A stretch of DNA of 64,000 bases from Kitasatospora sp. NBC_01287 (GCF_026340565.1 NZ_JAPEPB010000001.1:7042001-7106000), one strand, 5' to 3'; shown: positions 41,679 through 50,648, counted from the stretch's first letter. Translations and numbers: made by a program. The notes: generated by a model from the sequence alone, not told the origin.

Positions 41679-42765
41679 CCGAGCCCACCCGGGTCAGCGA
41701 GCCGTCGGCGCGCACCCGGAACTCGTCCACCACGCCCTGGCCGCCGGTCTGCGCGTAGAGGTAGTGGCCGTCGCCGGAGACGGCGGCGTCCACCGTGCCC
41801 GGGTCGGTCATCGTGTCGCCGAGCGCGGTCAGCTTGCCGTGCCCGTCCGCGCGGAAGCCCGACAGGCTCCCGCTGCCCGCGTTGGAGGCGTACACCCGGT
41901 CGCCGGCGGCGGCCAGCCAGCAGGTCGCCGCCTGGCCGGTGGCGACCGGTGTGCCGACGGCGGTGACCGTGCCGTCGCGCCCGACGGTGAAGGTGGCCAC
42001 CGAGTTGGTGCCGACCTCGGTGACCAGCAGCCGGCCCCGGCTGTCGAAGACGAAGCCGAACGGCACGGTGCCCGGCTCGGCGTTGACCACCGGCGCGGCG
42101 GCGGGGGCGCCGCCGGGCGCGAGCGGGAAGACGTCGATGCTCTGGCCGCCCGCCTTGGTGGTGACCACCAGGTCACGGCCGTCGGGGGTGACCGCGAGCT
42201 GCCCGGGGGTGTGGGTGAAGCGCGGGGCCGCCGCCGGGTCCAGACCCAGCGAGCGCTGCCACCCGGCCACCGGCCGCAGCCGCTCGCCCACCCGCTGGAA
42301 GCCCTGCACCGCGCCGCCGTTCTGGGCGTCCAGCACGTAGACCTGGTCGCCGCGCACCGCCACGGAGACCGGGAACGAGCCGCCGGACGCGAGGACCTGG
42401 GTGCGCTCCAGCCGGCTGCCGTGCACGGCGAAGACGGTCACCGTGTCGCTGCCCGCGTTGACCGCGTAGAGCAGCTGGTGGCGCGCGTCGTAGGCCAGCG
42501 AGCCCTGCGAGGCCAGGTGGTCCACCACCGAGCCCTGCAGCGCCCCGCCCAGGCCGCCGGTCGGGTAGACCCCGGCCTGGTGCAGGGCGCCGTCCCGGTC
42601 ATGGGTGTAGGCGACGACGGTGTTGCCGCCCAGCGCGTCGCTCTGGACGAAGACCGGCGCGCCGGTCGCCGCCGAGGCCGACCCGGCGCCCAGCGCCAGG
42701 CCGGCGAGCGCGAAGCCGGCCGCGGTGGCCAGGGCGGTGGCGGAACGCAGAACGGAAGAACGCAT
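41632..42765 (-). CDS. Secreted lactonase-family beta-propeller protein
   Basis: This 377-residue protein has a signal peptide (SATALATAAGFALAGLALGA, cut near GSASA) and a seven-bladed propeller of the 6-phosphogluconolactonase/YVTN type, with repeated VYASNAGSGSLSGFR-like blades and FTHTPGQLAVTPDGRDLVV. The secreted location argues against a pentose-phosphate role; surface binding or lactone hydrolysis outside the cell is more plausible. GAGGAGAGACA lies before ATG 42765. Confidence 0.88.
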   Translation of the reverse strand: MRSSVLRSATALATAAGFALAGLALGAGSASAATGAPVFVQSDALGGNTVVAYTHDRDGALHQAGVYPTGGLGGALQGSVVDHLASQGSLAYDARHQLLYAVNAGSDTVTVFAVHGSRLERTQVLASGGSFPVSVAVRGDQVYVLDAQNGGAVQGFQRVGERLRPVAGWQRSLGLDPAAAPRFTHTPGQLAVTPDGRDLVVTTKAGGQSIDVFPLAPGGAPAAAPVVNAEPGTVPFGFVFDSRGRLLVTEVGTNSVATFTVGRDGTVTAVGTPVATGQAATCWLAAAGDRVYASNAGSGSLSGFRADGHGKLTALGDTMTDPGTVDAAVSGDGHYLYAQTGGQGVVDEFRVRADGSLTRVGSVTVPDGMGGEGIVAL

Positions 42766-42915
42766 GGCTGTCTCTCCTCGGGGAGGTCCGGGAACTCGGT
42801 GCGCACCACGCTAAGCGCCGCCACGGCGTGAAATGCCCTCCGAACCGGGGCTGTTCGCGGTTCGTAAGAACTCCGGCCGCCATGGTCCAATGGCCCCGAG
42901 CGAATGGAGACGATC

Positions 42916-43428
42916 ATGAGTGTGACCATCGAGGGCCCGGACGGGCTGCTGCTGCGCCCCTGGGTCGAGCAGGACGCCGAGGCGCTGCTCGCGGTCGCCG
43001 ACGATCCCGAGCTGCGGGCCCGGCTGGCGAACCCACCGCCGCGCGACCACGCCGAGGCGCAGGGCTGGCTGCTCGCGCAGCTGGCGGGGTGGCAGGCGGG
43101 GGACCGGTTCGGCTTCGCGGTGCTGCTGGCGGACCGGCTCGCCGGGCACATCGCGCTCAAGCACCCCGACCCGACCTCGCAGGCCGCCGAGGTGGGCTAC
43201 TGGACGGCGGCCGCCGCGCGTGGCCAGGGGGTGGCGCCGCGGGCGCTGGAGCTGCTGACCGGCTGGGCCTTCGAGGGGCGCGGGCTGCGCCGGTTGGAGC
43301 TGTTCCACGCGGTCGACAACTCCGCCTCGTGCCGGGTGGCGGTCAAGGCGGGGTTCGGGCTGGCCGACGAACTCCCGCCCAGCCCGAAGTGGCCGCGGCC
43401 GGGCCACCGGCACGTCCGCGAGCGCTGA
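42916..43428 (+). CDS. GNAT-family N-acetyltransferase (RimJ/RimL-like)
   Basis: This 170-residue acetyltransferase has LLLRPWVEQDAEALLAVADD at the start, AGHIALKHPDPTSQAAEVGYW, the acetyl-CoA motif ARGQGVAPRALELLTGWAF, and LELFHAVDNSASCRVAVKAG. This is the pattern of Acetyltransf_3/RimJ-like enzymes acting on amino groups. GGAG eight nt before ATG 42916; ATG 42904 would add four residues. Substrate unknown. Confidence 0.88.
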   Translation: MSVTIEGPDGLLLRPWVEQDAEALLAVADDPELRARLANPPPRDHAEAQGWLLAQLAGWQAGDRFGFAVLLADRLAGHIALKHPDPTSQAAEVGYWTAAAARGQGVAPRALELLTGWAFEGRGLRRLELFHAVDNSASCRVAVKAGFGLADELPPSPKWPRPGHRHVRER

Positions 43429-43496
43429 CGGGCGACCGGGGCCGGGAGGGCGTGGGAGGGGTCGGGAGGAGTCGGCGGGAACGGCAGGAACGGCGG

Positions 43497-43531
43497 GGGC
43501 GGCGGCCGGGGACCACACCCGACCGCCGCCC
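43497..43531. terminator. Hairpin after GNAT gene
   Basis: Arms GGGCGGCGG and CCGCCGCCC enclose a second CGGG/CCCG pair. Confidence 0.6.
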
Positions 43532-43584
43532 GGGGGCCGCACGGTGACACGGACCGGCGACGGGTCAGGGCTCTGCGCCTCGAC

Positions 43585-43607
43585 CGCCGCCGGCCGGTCC
43601 GGCGGCG
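43585..43607. terminator. Hairpin near the GH8 3' side
   Basis: Nine-bp perfect stem CGCCGCCGG with CCGGCGGCG and a 5-nt loop. Confidence 0.55.
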
Positions 43608-43738
43608 CCGGTGACCCGGTGACCCGCGCCCCAAGGTAGTCGCCGGCCCGGACCCTCGGCGTCCGCCGTCGGCCCTACGGCCGGCTCAACCCGGCGCGGT
43701 AGCCGCCGCCGGCCTCAACCCACCGCGGTACGCCGGGA

Positions 43739-44989
43739 CTACGGGCGCCAGTAGTCACCGGCCATCACCAGGTAGACCAGCGTCTTGATCGTCTCGCCGA
43801 AGTAGCCGTCCCCGAACGGGTTGCCGCCCAACTGATTCCAGATCGCGTCGGTCCAGGCCTGGTCGCCGGCCGCCATCGCCGCCGGGCCCACCGCGTCACC
43901 GGCCTCCTCGGCCTGGTCGCTGGTGCTGTAGGCGGTGCAGTTGAGCTTGGTGTGCGGGTAGACCTTCTCCGGGTTGCCGCCGGACTCCTTCTTCAGGCAG
44001 GCGGATTCGAGCTTGGCGGTGCTCAGCGAGACCGCCGCCGTGCTGCCGCCGTAGAGCAGCGCGTCGGTGCCCAGGTGCCAGGGGACCCGGATGGAGTTGT
44101 AGCCGACGATGTTGTCCGGCTGGTCCTCCTGGTAGTTGGCGGGGGCCGGCTTGGGGCTGCTGGTGCCGGCGTTCACCACGAAGTCGGAGAGCAGGCCGCC
44201 GGTGGGGGAGTAGGACTTGGTGAAGGAGCTGATCACCGCCTCGGTGCGCTGGATCACCTTGTTCCAGTCGTGCGCGGTGTCGTAGGCGGCGAAGGCGCGC
44301 AGGTGGTCGAGCATCATGTCGGAGGGCCGGGTGTCGGTGTTCGGACCGTCGTCCTCGCACTTCAGGTGCCCGTCCGGAGCCACGTCGTGGGCGTAGAAGG
44401 CGGCCAACCAGGCCTTGGCGTCGGCGGTGTAGCCGCCCCACTGCTTGTCCGCCAGGATCAGGCCGTAGCCGATGTCGAGGTCGCCGTCGGTGGCGCCGTC
44501 CGGGGTGCCGCCGCTGTAGTACTTGCAGGTCTTGCCGTCCAACTGCCACTGCATCAGGCCGTACTGGTCCTTGTGGTCCTTGACCAGCTGCCAGAGGCCG
44601 TTGAACTCGCTCTGCGCGCTGGTGTCGTAGCCGGCCATCAGCGGGACGATGTTCATCCCGTAGCCCTGGCCCTCGGAGACCGGGCCGTTGTTGGTGGCGT
44701 CGTCGTCGCCCTTGGTGGAGACGTAGTACTCGTTCGAGGCGCAGCCGTGGTGCAGGTAGGTGGCCTTCCAGGAGTCGTACTCCTTCTCCACCGCGGCGTC
44801 CCGGCTGGACTGCGAGGCGGAGGGCATGACGCCGACCTGGTAGGTGGTGTGGGTCGGGAACGGGTGCGCGGTGCTCGCCGCCGTGGCGGGGGCGGCGCCG
44901 GCCAGGCCGAGGCCGAGCGCGGCGGTGGCCAGCGCGGTGCCGGCGGCGAGCGCCGACCGGGCGCGGGGGGTGCCGAACCGAAGGACCAT
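43739..44989 (-). CDS. Secreted glycoside hydrolase family 8 enzyme
   Basis: This 416-residue protein has a signal peptide (first about 37 residues, ending APATAAS) and a GH8 (alpha/alpha)6 domain. NNGPVSEGQGYGMNI carries the catalytic acid Glu, ATDGDLDIGYGLILADKQWG the conserved Asp pair, and VPWHLGTDALLYGG the later barrel helix. GH8 includes endoglucanases, chitosanases, lichenases and xylanases; I cannot choose between them. GAGGAG is 6 nt before ATG 44989. The upstream region is unusually AT-rich, suggesting tight regulation by substrate. Confidence 0.92.
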   Translation of the reverse strand: MVLRFGTPRARSALAAGTALATAALGLGLAGAAPATAASTAHPFPTHTTYQVGVMPSASQSSRDAAVEKEYDSWKATYLHHGCASNEYYVSTKGDDDATNNGPVSEGQGYGMNIVPLMAGYDTSAQSEFNGLWQLVKDHKDQYGLMQWQLDGKTCKYYSGGTPDGATDGDLDIGYGLILADKQWGGYTADAKAWLAAFYAHDVAPDGHLKCEDDGPNTDTRPSDMMLDHLRAFAAYDTAHDWNKVIQRTEAVISSFTKSYSPTGGLLSDFVVNAGTSSPKPAPANYQEDQPDNIVGYNSIRVPWHLGTDALLYGGSTAAVSLSTAKLESACLKKESGGNPEKVYPHTKLNCTAYSTSDQAEEAGDAVGPAAMAAGDQAWTDAIWNQLGGNPFGDGYFGETIKTLVYLVMAGDYWRP

Positions 44990-45009
44990 CAAATACTCCT
45001 CGTGGGGGG

Positions 45010-45070
45010 TGAGAAGTGCGTGAGTGATAGTTAGTAAAGCTTCTTTATCATTCACGTTCATGTCAATACC
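45010..45070 (-). promoter_or_regulatory. AT-rich promoter/operator of GH8 gene
   Basis: In this very GC-rich sequence, TTAGTAAAGCTTCTTTATCA (45032-45051) stands out as AT-rich with a TAAAG/CTTTA inverted repeat. TTGACA (minus strand, about 45065-45060) could serve as -35. Likely binding site for a sugar-responsive repressor, by inference. Confidence 0.45.
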
Positions 45071-45108
45071 CGCGAGTCACTTGACTCCTGGTCAACTGCG
45101 CCGGCCCG

Positions 45109-46002
45109 TCAGGCCTGCCCGAGCGCCGGGTGGCCGCCCGCGAAGTCCAGGAAGGCCGCCAGCGCCGGCCCCGGTCGCCGCTCCGCCGACCAGGCCAGCG
45201 CGGGCCGCCAGTGCGGCTCGGGCGTCAGCCGCCGCACCCGGACCGGCCGCCCCGGCTCCTCGGCCACCGAGCGGGGCACGATGGCGGCGGCCACCCCGAA
45301 GGCGGCCAGCGCCCGGGCGGCGGCGGGTTCCCGGGTCTCGAAACGGAACCGGGGGGTGGCCCCGGCCTTCGCCAGCTCCGCCAGCATGATCTCCCGCACG
45401 GTCGAGCCGACCGGATAGCCGACCAGGTCGGTGCCGTCCAACTCGGTGATCGGCAGCAGCGCCTCGTCGGGCCCGCCGTCCACCGCGCTGATCAGCACCA
45501 GGGGTTCGGGGCGAAGCTCCCGGTAGGCCAGCCCGGCGCCGGCGGCCGCCGAGCCGCCGCGGGCCACCGTCGCCACGTCCAGCTGTCCGGCCCGCAGCCC
45601 CGCCGCGAGCTCGGTGGTGCTCAACTCCCGCAGCTCCACCTCCACCTCGGGGAACGCGGCGGCGAACTCGCTCAGCACCAAGGCGATCCGGGCGGTCAGC
45701 CCGCGCGCGCTGCCCAGCCGGATCAGGCCGCAGGTGCCGTCCGCCCAGGCCAGCAGCTCCTGCTCCACGGCCGCCAGATCGGCCAGGATCCGCTCCGCGC
45801 CCGCGAGCAGGGCCCGTCCGGCCGCGGTCAGTTCGACCCGGTGGTTGCTGCGCTCGAACAGGGCCACGCCCAACTGCCCCTCCAGTTTGCGGATCTGCTG
45901 GGAGAGGGCGGGCTGTGCGATGCCGAGCAGCTGCGCCGCGCGGGTGAAGTGCAGCTCCCGGGCGACGGCGCGGACGTACTCCAGCTGACGCGAAGTGATC
46001 AT
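45109..46002 (-). CDS. LysR-family transcriptional regulator
   Basis: This 297-residue regulator has the N-terminal winged helix ITSRQLEYVRAVARELHFTR, AAQLLGIAQPALSQQIRKLE and a type 2 periplasmic-binding-like effector domain (about 92-290). It is divergent from the flavoprotein gene with 64 nt between starts, the usual layout for a LysR protein and its target. Its effector is unknown; since the target resembles CoA-disulfide/NADH oxidases, a redox or thiol cue is plausible. Confidence 0.92.
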   Translation of the reverse strand: MITSRQLEYVRAVARELHFTRAAQLLGIAQPALSQQIRKLEGQLGVALFERSNHRVELTAAGRALLAGAERILADLAAVEQELLAWADGTCGLIRLGSARGLTARIALVLSEFAAAFPEVEVELRELSTTELAAGLRAGQLDVATVARGGSAAAGAGLAYRELRPEPLVLISAVDGGPDEALLPITELDGTDLVGYPVGSTVREIMLAELAKAGATPRFRFETREPAAARALAAFGVAAAIVPRSVAEEPGRPVRVRRLTPEPHWRPALAWSAERRPGPALAAFLDFAGGHPALGQA

Positions 46003-46066
46003 CGTGAAAGTCTAGGGAGGTCACCGGAATACGAACAGGCGAGTACGGAACGAACAGGAGCCGGAC

Positions 46067-47557
46067 ATGACGGAGCACCTGGTGATCATCGGCGGGGACG
46101 CCGCCGGCATGACCGCCGCCTCGCAGGCCCGGCGCCGGCGCGGCCCGGACGAGCTGCGGATCACCGCCTTCGAGCGGGGCTCGATGACCTCCTACTCGGC
46201 CTGCGGCATCCCCTACTGGGTCGGCGGCGAAGTGGCCGACCCCGCCGAGCTGATCGCCCGCACCCCCGAGCAGCACCGGGCCCGGGGCATCGACCTGCGG
46301 ACGCGCACCGAGGTGATGGAGCTGGACCCGGTCGGCCGCCGGGTGCGCGGCCGCGACCTGGTGAGCGGGGCGGAGGCATGGACGGCGTACGACCAGTTGG
46401 TCATCGCCACCGGCGCCGAGCCGGTCCGCCCCGAGCTGCCGGGCTTCGACGCCCCCGGCGTGCACACCGTGCACACGCTGCCGCAGGGGCAGGCGCTGCT
46501 GGAGGGCATGGCGGCCCTGGCCACGAACGCCGGTGCGGGTGCGGGCGGGGACGCGGGCGGTGGCGGTGGCGGGGGCGCCGGTGCGGGCGTGGGCGGGGAC
46601 GCGGGTGCGGGTGCGGGCGCGCGGGTGGGTGCCGGTGGGCGGCGGGCCGTGGTGGTCGGTGGCGGGTACATCGGCATCGAGATGGCCGAGGCGATGCTGC
46701 TGCGCGGCTACCGGGTCACGCTGGTGCACCGCACCCCCGAGCCGATGCCCGGGCTCGATCCCGACCTGGGCGCGCTGATCCGGCAGGGCATGACCGAGCT
46801 GGGCATCGAGGTGGTCCCGGGCGCCGAGGCCACCGAAGTACTGCTCGGCCCGGACGGGCGCCCGCGCGCGGTGCGCAGCACGGCCGGCGATCACCCGGCG
46901 GATCTGGTGGTGCTCGGCCTCGGGGTCCGGCCGCGCACCGCGCTGGCCCGCGCCGCCGGCCTCCACCTGGGCCCGAAGGGCGGGCTGCGCACCGACGAGC
47001 GGATGCGGGTGCTGGACGCGGACGGCGAACCGGTGCCCGGTCTCTGGGCCGGCGGGGACTGCGTGGAGGTGCGGCACCTGGTCACCGGGCGGCACCAGCA
47101 CATCCCGCTGGGCACCCACGCGAACAAGCACGGCCTGGTGATCGGCAGCAACCTGGGCGGCGAGGACGCGAGCTTCCCCGGCGTGGTGGGTACCGCCATC
47201 ACCAGGTTCCGCGGCCTGGAGATCGCCCGCACCGGGCTCAACGAGCGGGAGGCGACGGCGGCGGGCCTGGACTGGACCGCCGCCGTCGTCGAGTCGACCG
47301 CGCGAGCGGGCTACTACCCGGACGCGGAGTCGATGACCGTCAAGCTGTTGGCCGAGCGCGGCAGCGGGCGCCTGCTCGGTCTGCAGATCGTCGGCGGGGC
47401 GGGTGCGGCGAAGCGGATCGACGTCGCCGCGGTGGCGCTGTCCTGCCGGCTGACGGTGCGTGAGCTCCTCTTCCAGGACCTGGCCTACGCACCGCCGTTC
47501 TCACCGGTCTGGGATCCGGTCCTGGTGGCCGCCCGGAAGGCGGTCACCAGGATCTGA
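46067..47557 (+). CDS. CoA-disulfide reductase/NADH oxidase-like flavoprotein
   Basis: This 496-residue flavoprotein has FAD motif LVIIGGDAAGMTAAS and a single redox Cys in SYSACGIPYWVGG, the hallmark of CoA-disulfide reductases and NADH oxidases. NAD motif VVVGGGYIGIEMAE, GLWAGGDCVE and the C-terminal dimerisation domain (AYAPPFSPVWDP) follow. Residues about 152-192 are an Ala/Gly/Asp low-complexity insertion between the FAD and NAD motifs, not normal for the family. AACAGGAGCCGGAC precedes ATG 46067. Confidence 0.92.
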   Translation: MTEHLVIIGGDAAGMTAASQARRRRGPDELRITAFERGSMTSYSACGIPYWVGGEVADPAELIARTPEQHRARGIDLRTRTEVMELDPVGRRVRGRDLVSGAEAWTAYDQLVIATGAEPVRPELPGFDAPGVHTVHTLPQGQALLEGMAALATNAGAGAGGDAGGGGGGGAGAGVGGDAGAGAGARVGAGGRRAVVVGGGYIGIEMAEAMLLRGYRVTLVHRTPEPMPGLDPDLGALIRQGMTELGIEVVPGAEATEVLLGPDGRPRAVRSTAGDHPADLVVLGLGVRPRTALARAAGLHLGPKGGLRTDERMRVLDADGEPVPGLWAGGDCVEVRHLVTGRHQHIPLGTHANKHGLVIGSNLGGEDASFPGVVGTAITRFRGLEIARTGLNEREATAAGLDWTAAVVESTARAGYYPDAESMTVKLLAERGSGRLLGLQIVGGAGAAKRIDVAAVALSCRLTVRELLFQDLAYAPPFSPVWDPVLVAARKAVTRI

Positions 47558-47578
47558 CCCTACGTCAACTCAGGTTTC

Positions 47579-48253
47579 TCAGTTGATGTAGACCGACGGG
47601 CTGCCCGCCTTGCTGCTGTCCAGCACCGCGCCGTAGGCGGCGGTGAAGTAGCCGTTGGCGAAGCAGGTGCCGGGGCCGCTGCTCTTGTTGAAGGTCTGGT
47701 TGGCGAAGCTGATGGTCTGCGCCGTGTTGTTGGTGGTGCCCGACAGGCTGGTCGGGCTGGCCTGGTAGGCGCAGGTGACGTTGCCCAGCAGGGTCTTCAG
47801 CACGATGGTGGTCTGGATCGGCCCCGCGGTGCCGGGGCTGAGCGTGACCGGGTTGCCCGCGGCGTCGCTGACGTTGTTGGTGTAGGTCAGGTTGTTGACC
47901 GTGACGCTGATGACCCCGGTGACGCCGGTGACGCCGACGGCGCTGCAGCCGGCGAAGGTCTGGCTGTTCAGCGTCTCCACGGCGGTTCCGGGCGCGGTCG
48001 GGTTGCTGACCACGGTGGCGTTGAACGCGGAGGACGAACACTTCACCCCGGTGCCGCCGGCGGCGGTGGAGTAGAGGGTGGCGATGGTGCCGCTCTGCAG
48101 CGAGGCGGTGAGCACGTCGCCGGTGGCCACGGCGCTGCCGCCCACGCTGCCGTAGGTCAACACGCTGGAGGAGGCCGCCGAGGCGGGCAGGGCGGTCAGG
48201 GCGGCGAGTCCGGCGGCGGCCACGGCCGCACCGAGGTAGAGATGCTTGCGCAC
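47579..48253 (-). CDS. Secreted Ser/Thr-rich protein
   Basis: This 224-residue protein has signal peptide RKHLYLGAAVAAAGLAALTA with cleavage at LPASA. The mature part is rich in Ser, Thr, Val and Asn with four to five Cys spaced along it (VKCSSSAF, FAGCSAV, VTCAYQA, GTCFANG), probably forming disulfides in a beta-sandwich. GTG 48253 is chosen because GAGG lies 6 nt upstream; ATG 48265 lacks one. I do not recognise the family. It sits beside another secreted gene and the TetR/DUF6230 genes. Confidence 0.75.
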   Translation of the reverse strand: MRKHLYLGAAVAAAGLAALTALPASAASSSVLTYGSVGGSAVATGDVLTASLQSGTIATLYSTAAGGTGVKCSSSAFNATVVSNPTAPGTAVETLNSQTFAGCSAVGVTGVTGVISVTVNNLTYTNNVSDAAGNPVTLSPGTAGPIQTTIVLKTLLGNVTCAYQASPTSLSGTTNNTAQTISFANQTFNKSSGPGTCFANGYFTAAYGAVLDSSKAGSPSVYIN

Positions 48254-48415
48254 GGGTTTCCTCATCTTCTGGTGGGGGAGGACGTGCGCGCAGTGGGGGC
48301 GCGCACGGGTCTGGTGGAGCCCGCGGTGGGGCTCTGGGGCCCGGGGTGTGGCCCGGGTCGGCGCTCTGTACGAGGTCCCGGGGTCGGCTCCGGGTGCCGG
48401 GAGGTCAGGCCGTGG

Positions 48416-49357
48416 TCAGTGCTTGGCGGAGGCGCCGAGCGCGCCCGTCAGGTCGCTCAGCCCGGTGTCCAGGGCGAGCGTGGTGTCGGTCTGCTGGAAG
48501 CTCACCGAGCCCTGGCCGGCGCCGGACGGGATGCCCATCGTCCAGTCGATGATCGGGTCCAGGATGCCGCCGAGCCCGCAGCCGGAGGCACCGGGCACGC
48601 TGAAGGTGTTGTCCACCAGCGAGGCGCCAGTGAAGGAGGCGATCAGCGTGTTGTAGCCGTTGGGGTCGGCGTTGACGGCGATGGTGCCCGGGTCGCCGGT
48701 CATCGGCTTGGCGGGCGCGGGCGGCGCGGTGGTGCCGGTGGTGGGGTGCAGCAGGATCGGCGAGCTGTTGGAGCCGATGTAGCAGTTGCCGCCGAAGAAG
48801 GCGTTGGACAGGTGGAGTTTGACCGGCAGGGTGAAGACCGGGTACGACTCGCCGGCCGCCAGCGGAGTGAAGTCGGTGACCGGGCCCGCGAGTTCGACCT
48901 GGGCGAAGACGCTGGTGATGCCCGGGAGGAAGTTGATGATGCCCGGGATGGTGATCTGGGCCGGCTGGGCGGTCAGCAGGTTGGCGCCGGTGGGGGCCAC
49001 GGTGGCGTACTGGTTGGCGGTGCTGCCGTCGGGGAAGGTGACAACCGGGGCGGACTTGTCCCAGTAGACCCCGAACTGCAGCGTGATCGGCGAGGTGAGC
49101 GGCACGGTCGTGGTCCCGATGGTGAAGCTTCCGGCGTTGGTGACCGAGACCACGCAGCCCACCTGGAGGTTGGCCGGGTCGGTCATGGCGGGCGCGGCGG
49201 TGGGGCAGTTGCCCATGCCGCTGTACGGGCCGCCCGGGGCGGCGGCCTGGGCGGGCGCGGCGGTGGCCAGCAGGACGGCGCTCGCGGCGAGGGCGACGGC
49301 GGGCAGCAGGCGCTTCCCGGACAGCAGGCGCTTTGCGGGCAGGGGGGTTCGAAGCAC
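48416..49357 (-). CDS. Secreted protein of unknown function
   Basis: This 313-residue protein has an N-terminal signal (LLPAVALAASAVLLATAAPA, cut after AQA). The mature part is beta-rich with four Cys (GNCPTAAP, VGCVVSV, GGNCYIGS, SGCGLGG). It has DYxPL-like segments (AGPVTDFTPLAAGESYPVF) and a Pro/Ala linker. GTG 49357 is supported by GAGGAG seven nt upstream. The family is known to me only as actinomycete secreted protein; it is likely functionally tied to the DUF6230 gene 1.4 kb away, which shares the beta-rich, few-Cys style. Confidence 0.75.
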   Translation of the reverse strand: MLRTPLPAKRLLSGKRLLPAVALAASAVLLATAAPAQAAAPGGPYSGMGNCPTAAPAMTDPANLQVGCVVSVTNAGSFTIGTTTVPLTSPITLQFGVYWDKSAPVVTFPDGSTANQYATVAPTGANLLTAQPAQITIPGIINFLPGITSVFAQVELAGPVTDFTPLAAGESYPVFTLPVKLHLSNAFFGGNCYIGSNSSPILLHPTTGTTAPPAPAKPMTGDPGTIAVNADPNGYNTLIASFTGASLVDNTFSVPGASGCGLGGILDPIIDWTMGIPSGAGQGSVSFQQTDTTLALDTGLSDLTGALGASAKH

Positions 49358-49394
49358 GGTGGGACTCCTCGTGACACGGCGGGTGGACGGGAGT

Positions 49395-49519
49395 GCGGGT
49401 CGGGTCGGCGGTGCCGGGTCTGCCGGGTCTGCCGGGTCGGCGGGATCCGCGGGATCGGCGGGGTCGACACAGGGTCGGCGGGGTCGGCGGGGTCGACGGG
49501 ATCGGCCGAGTCGGCGGGG
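49395..49519. repeat. Degenerate 9-bp tandem repeat
   Basis: Many variants of gccgggtct and gggtcggcg in tandem, degraded towards the right. Confidence 0.7.
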
Positions 49520-49746
49520 AGCGCGGTGCGGCCAACTGGTCCTTGCCGGGCGGGTGTCGGAGCGCGGAGGCGCCGACCCCCGCTGGACCGCTCGGCGCCA
49601 CGAGCGGTCCGGCGCACCGGTCCCCAGAACCGGCGGAGCCGGCCCGGCGGCTGCCACCGCCGATTGCCGACACCCATGGGAGGCAGGGCCGTTCGGCCCC
49701 TGACGGCGCCGGAGCGGGGGTGCCGCGACAGCGCCGAGAAATTGAA

Positions 49747-49760
49747 AACCTGGGAAGGTT
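49747..49760. promoter_or_regulatory. Candidate TetR operator
   Basis: AACCTgggaAGGTT is a perfect 5-bp inverted repeat with 4-nt spacer, followed by another half site AAACCT, 30 nt before the TetR gene. Autoregulation is inferred. Confidence 0.5.
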
Positions 49761-49789
49761 CTAAACCTGACCAACGCCAGCGTCAAGGG

Positions 49790-50623
49790 ATGGTGCGCAA
49801 GTTGCAGACAAAACTTGAACTGGGCGGCGAACTCAGTCCAGTCACAGGAGAGTTCATCCTCCCCGGGACTCGCAGTGGTCGCGATCCGGCCCGCTCGATC
49901 CGGCGCGGTCCCAGCCGGCTCCCACCGGAGGTGGTGGCCGCCACTCAGCGCGAACGGCTGCTCGACGGCGTGGTCCACACGGTGGCCGCCTACGGCTACG
50001 CCCGGGCCCGGGTGAGCGACATCTGCCAGGCGGCCGGGGTGACCAGGCCGGTCTTCTACGAGCAGTTCAGTGGCAAGGAGGATGCGTTCCTCGCCGCGCA
50101 CCGGCACGGCACGGCGGTGGTGATCCGCCGGATGGAGGAGGCCTTCGCGGCGCATCCCGACTGGTGCGACGGGGTGCACGCGGCGCTGCGGGTGGTGCTG
50201 GCGATCCTCGCCGAGGTGCCGGCCTTCGCCACCGTGGCGGTGGTCGAGGTGGACGCGGTGGGGCCGGCCGGTCGCTTGGTGCGCGAGCAACTGCGGGTGC
50301 GCATGCGGCGGTTGTTCGTCGGCTGCCCGCCGCCGCCGGGCGGGGTGTCGGGCGAGCTGCTGGTGGACACCGTGGTCGGCGGCGTGTACTCCGCCATCTA
50401 CCGCACCATCGCGGCCGGTCGGCACGCTGAACTACCAAGTCTGCTGCCCACCTTGGCGCACTTCGCGCTGGCCGCCTTCATCGGTCCCGGGGAGGCTGTC
50501 GAGCGGGTGGCGCGGGCCGAGGCAGCCGGGGCCGGCTGGCGCAAGCCGCTGCTGCCCTGCCTGCTGGAGGAGGCGGAGCCGGTCCCGCTGGAGGGGCCGG
50601 CCGGGTCGAGCGCGAAGTCTTGA
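49790..50623 (+). CDS. TetR-family transcriptional regulator
   Basis: This 277-residue regulator has a flexible N-terminal extension of about 55 residues, then the TetR DNA-binding domain (RERLLDGVVHTVAAYGYARA, VSDICQAAGVTRPVFYEQF, GKEDAFLAAH) and a helical C-terminal ligand domain. ATG 49790 is the best guess; AAGGG directly abuts it, so the true start could lie at GTG 49793 or further in. The next promoter overlaps its stop, placing DUF6230/DUF6114 under separate, possibly TetR-controlled, expression. Confidence 0.88.
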   Translation: MVRKLQTKLELGGELSPVTGEFILPGTRSGRDPARSIRRGPSRLPPEVVAATQRERLLDGVVHTVAAYGYARARVSDICQAAGVTRPVFYEQFSGKEDAFLAAHRHGTAVVIRRMEEAFAAHPDWCDGVHAALRVVLAILAEVPAFATVAVVEVDAVGPAGRLVREQLRVRMRRLFVGCPPPPGGVSGELLVDTVVGGVYSAIYRTIAAGRHAELPSLLPTLAHFALAAFIGPGEAVERVARAEAAGAGWRKPLLPCLLEEAEPVPLEGPAGSSAKS

Positions 50624-50648
50624 CCCTCCGCTTACTCCGAGGTAACTT
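50620..50648 (+). promoter_or_regulatory. Promoter of the DUF6230-DUF6114 unit
   Basis: TTGACC (50620-50625) and TAACTT (50643-50648) are separated by exactly 17 nt. A TTAC...GTAA inverted repeat (50632-50645) lies between and over the -10, a good place for a repressor. The -35 overlaps the TetR stop codon. Confidence 0.65.

Larger units (their letters stand above)
43429..43738. other. Convergent intergenic region with hairpins
   Basis: Two strong hairpins (43497-43531 and 43585-43607) probably terminate the GNAT and GH8 transcripts. An imperfect 27-bp direct repeat (ctcaaccc...cgcggta) sits near 43685-43735. No gene seen. Confidence 0.6.
49358..49789. other. Divergent regulatory region with simple repeats
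   Basis: These 432 nt separate the leftward secreted gene from the rightward TetR gene. The first part is a decayed 9-bp array; the last 50 nt are relatively AT-rich with a palindrome. No convincing gene. Confidence 0.6.

Noticed and set aside
49083..49764. Rightward frames upstream of the TetR gene
   Set aside because: They read antisense to the secreted gene and then through simple repeats, giving Gly/Ser/Arg periodic text with no domain.
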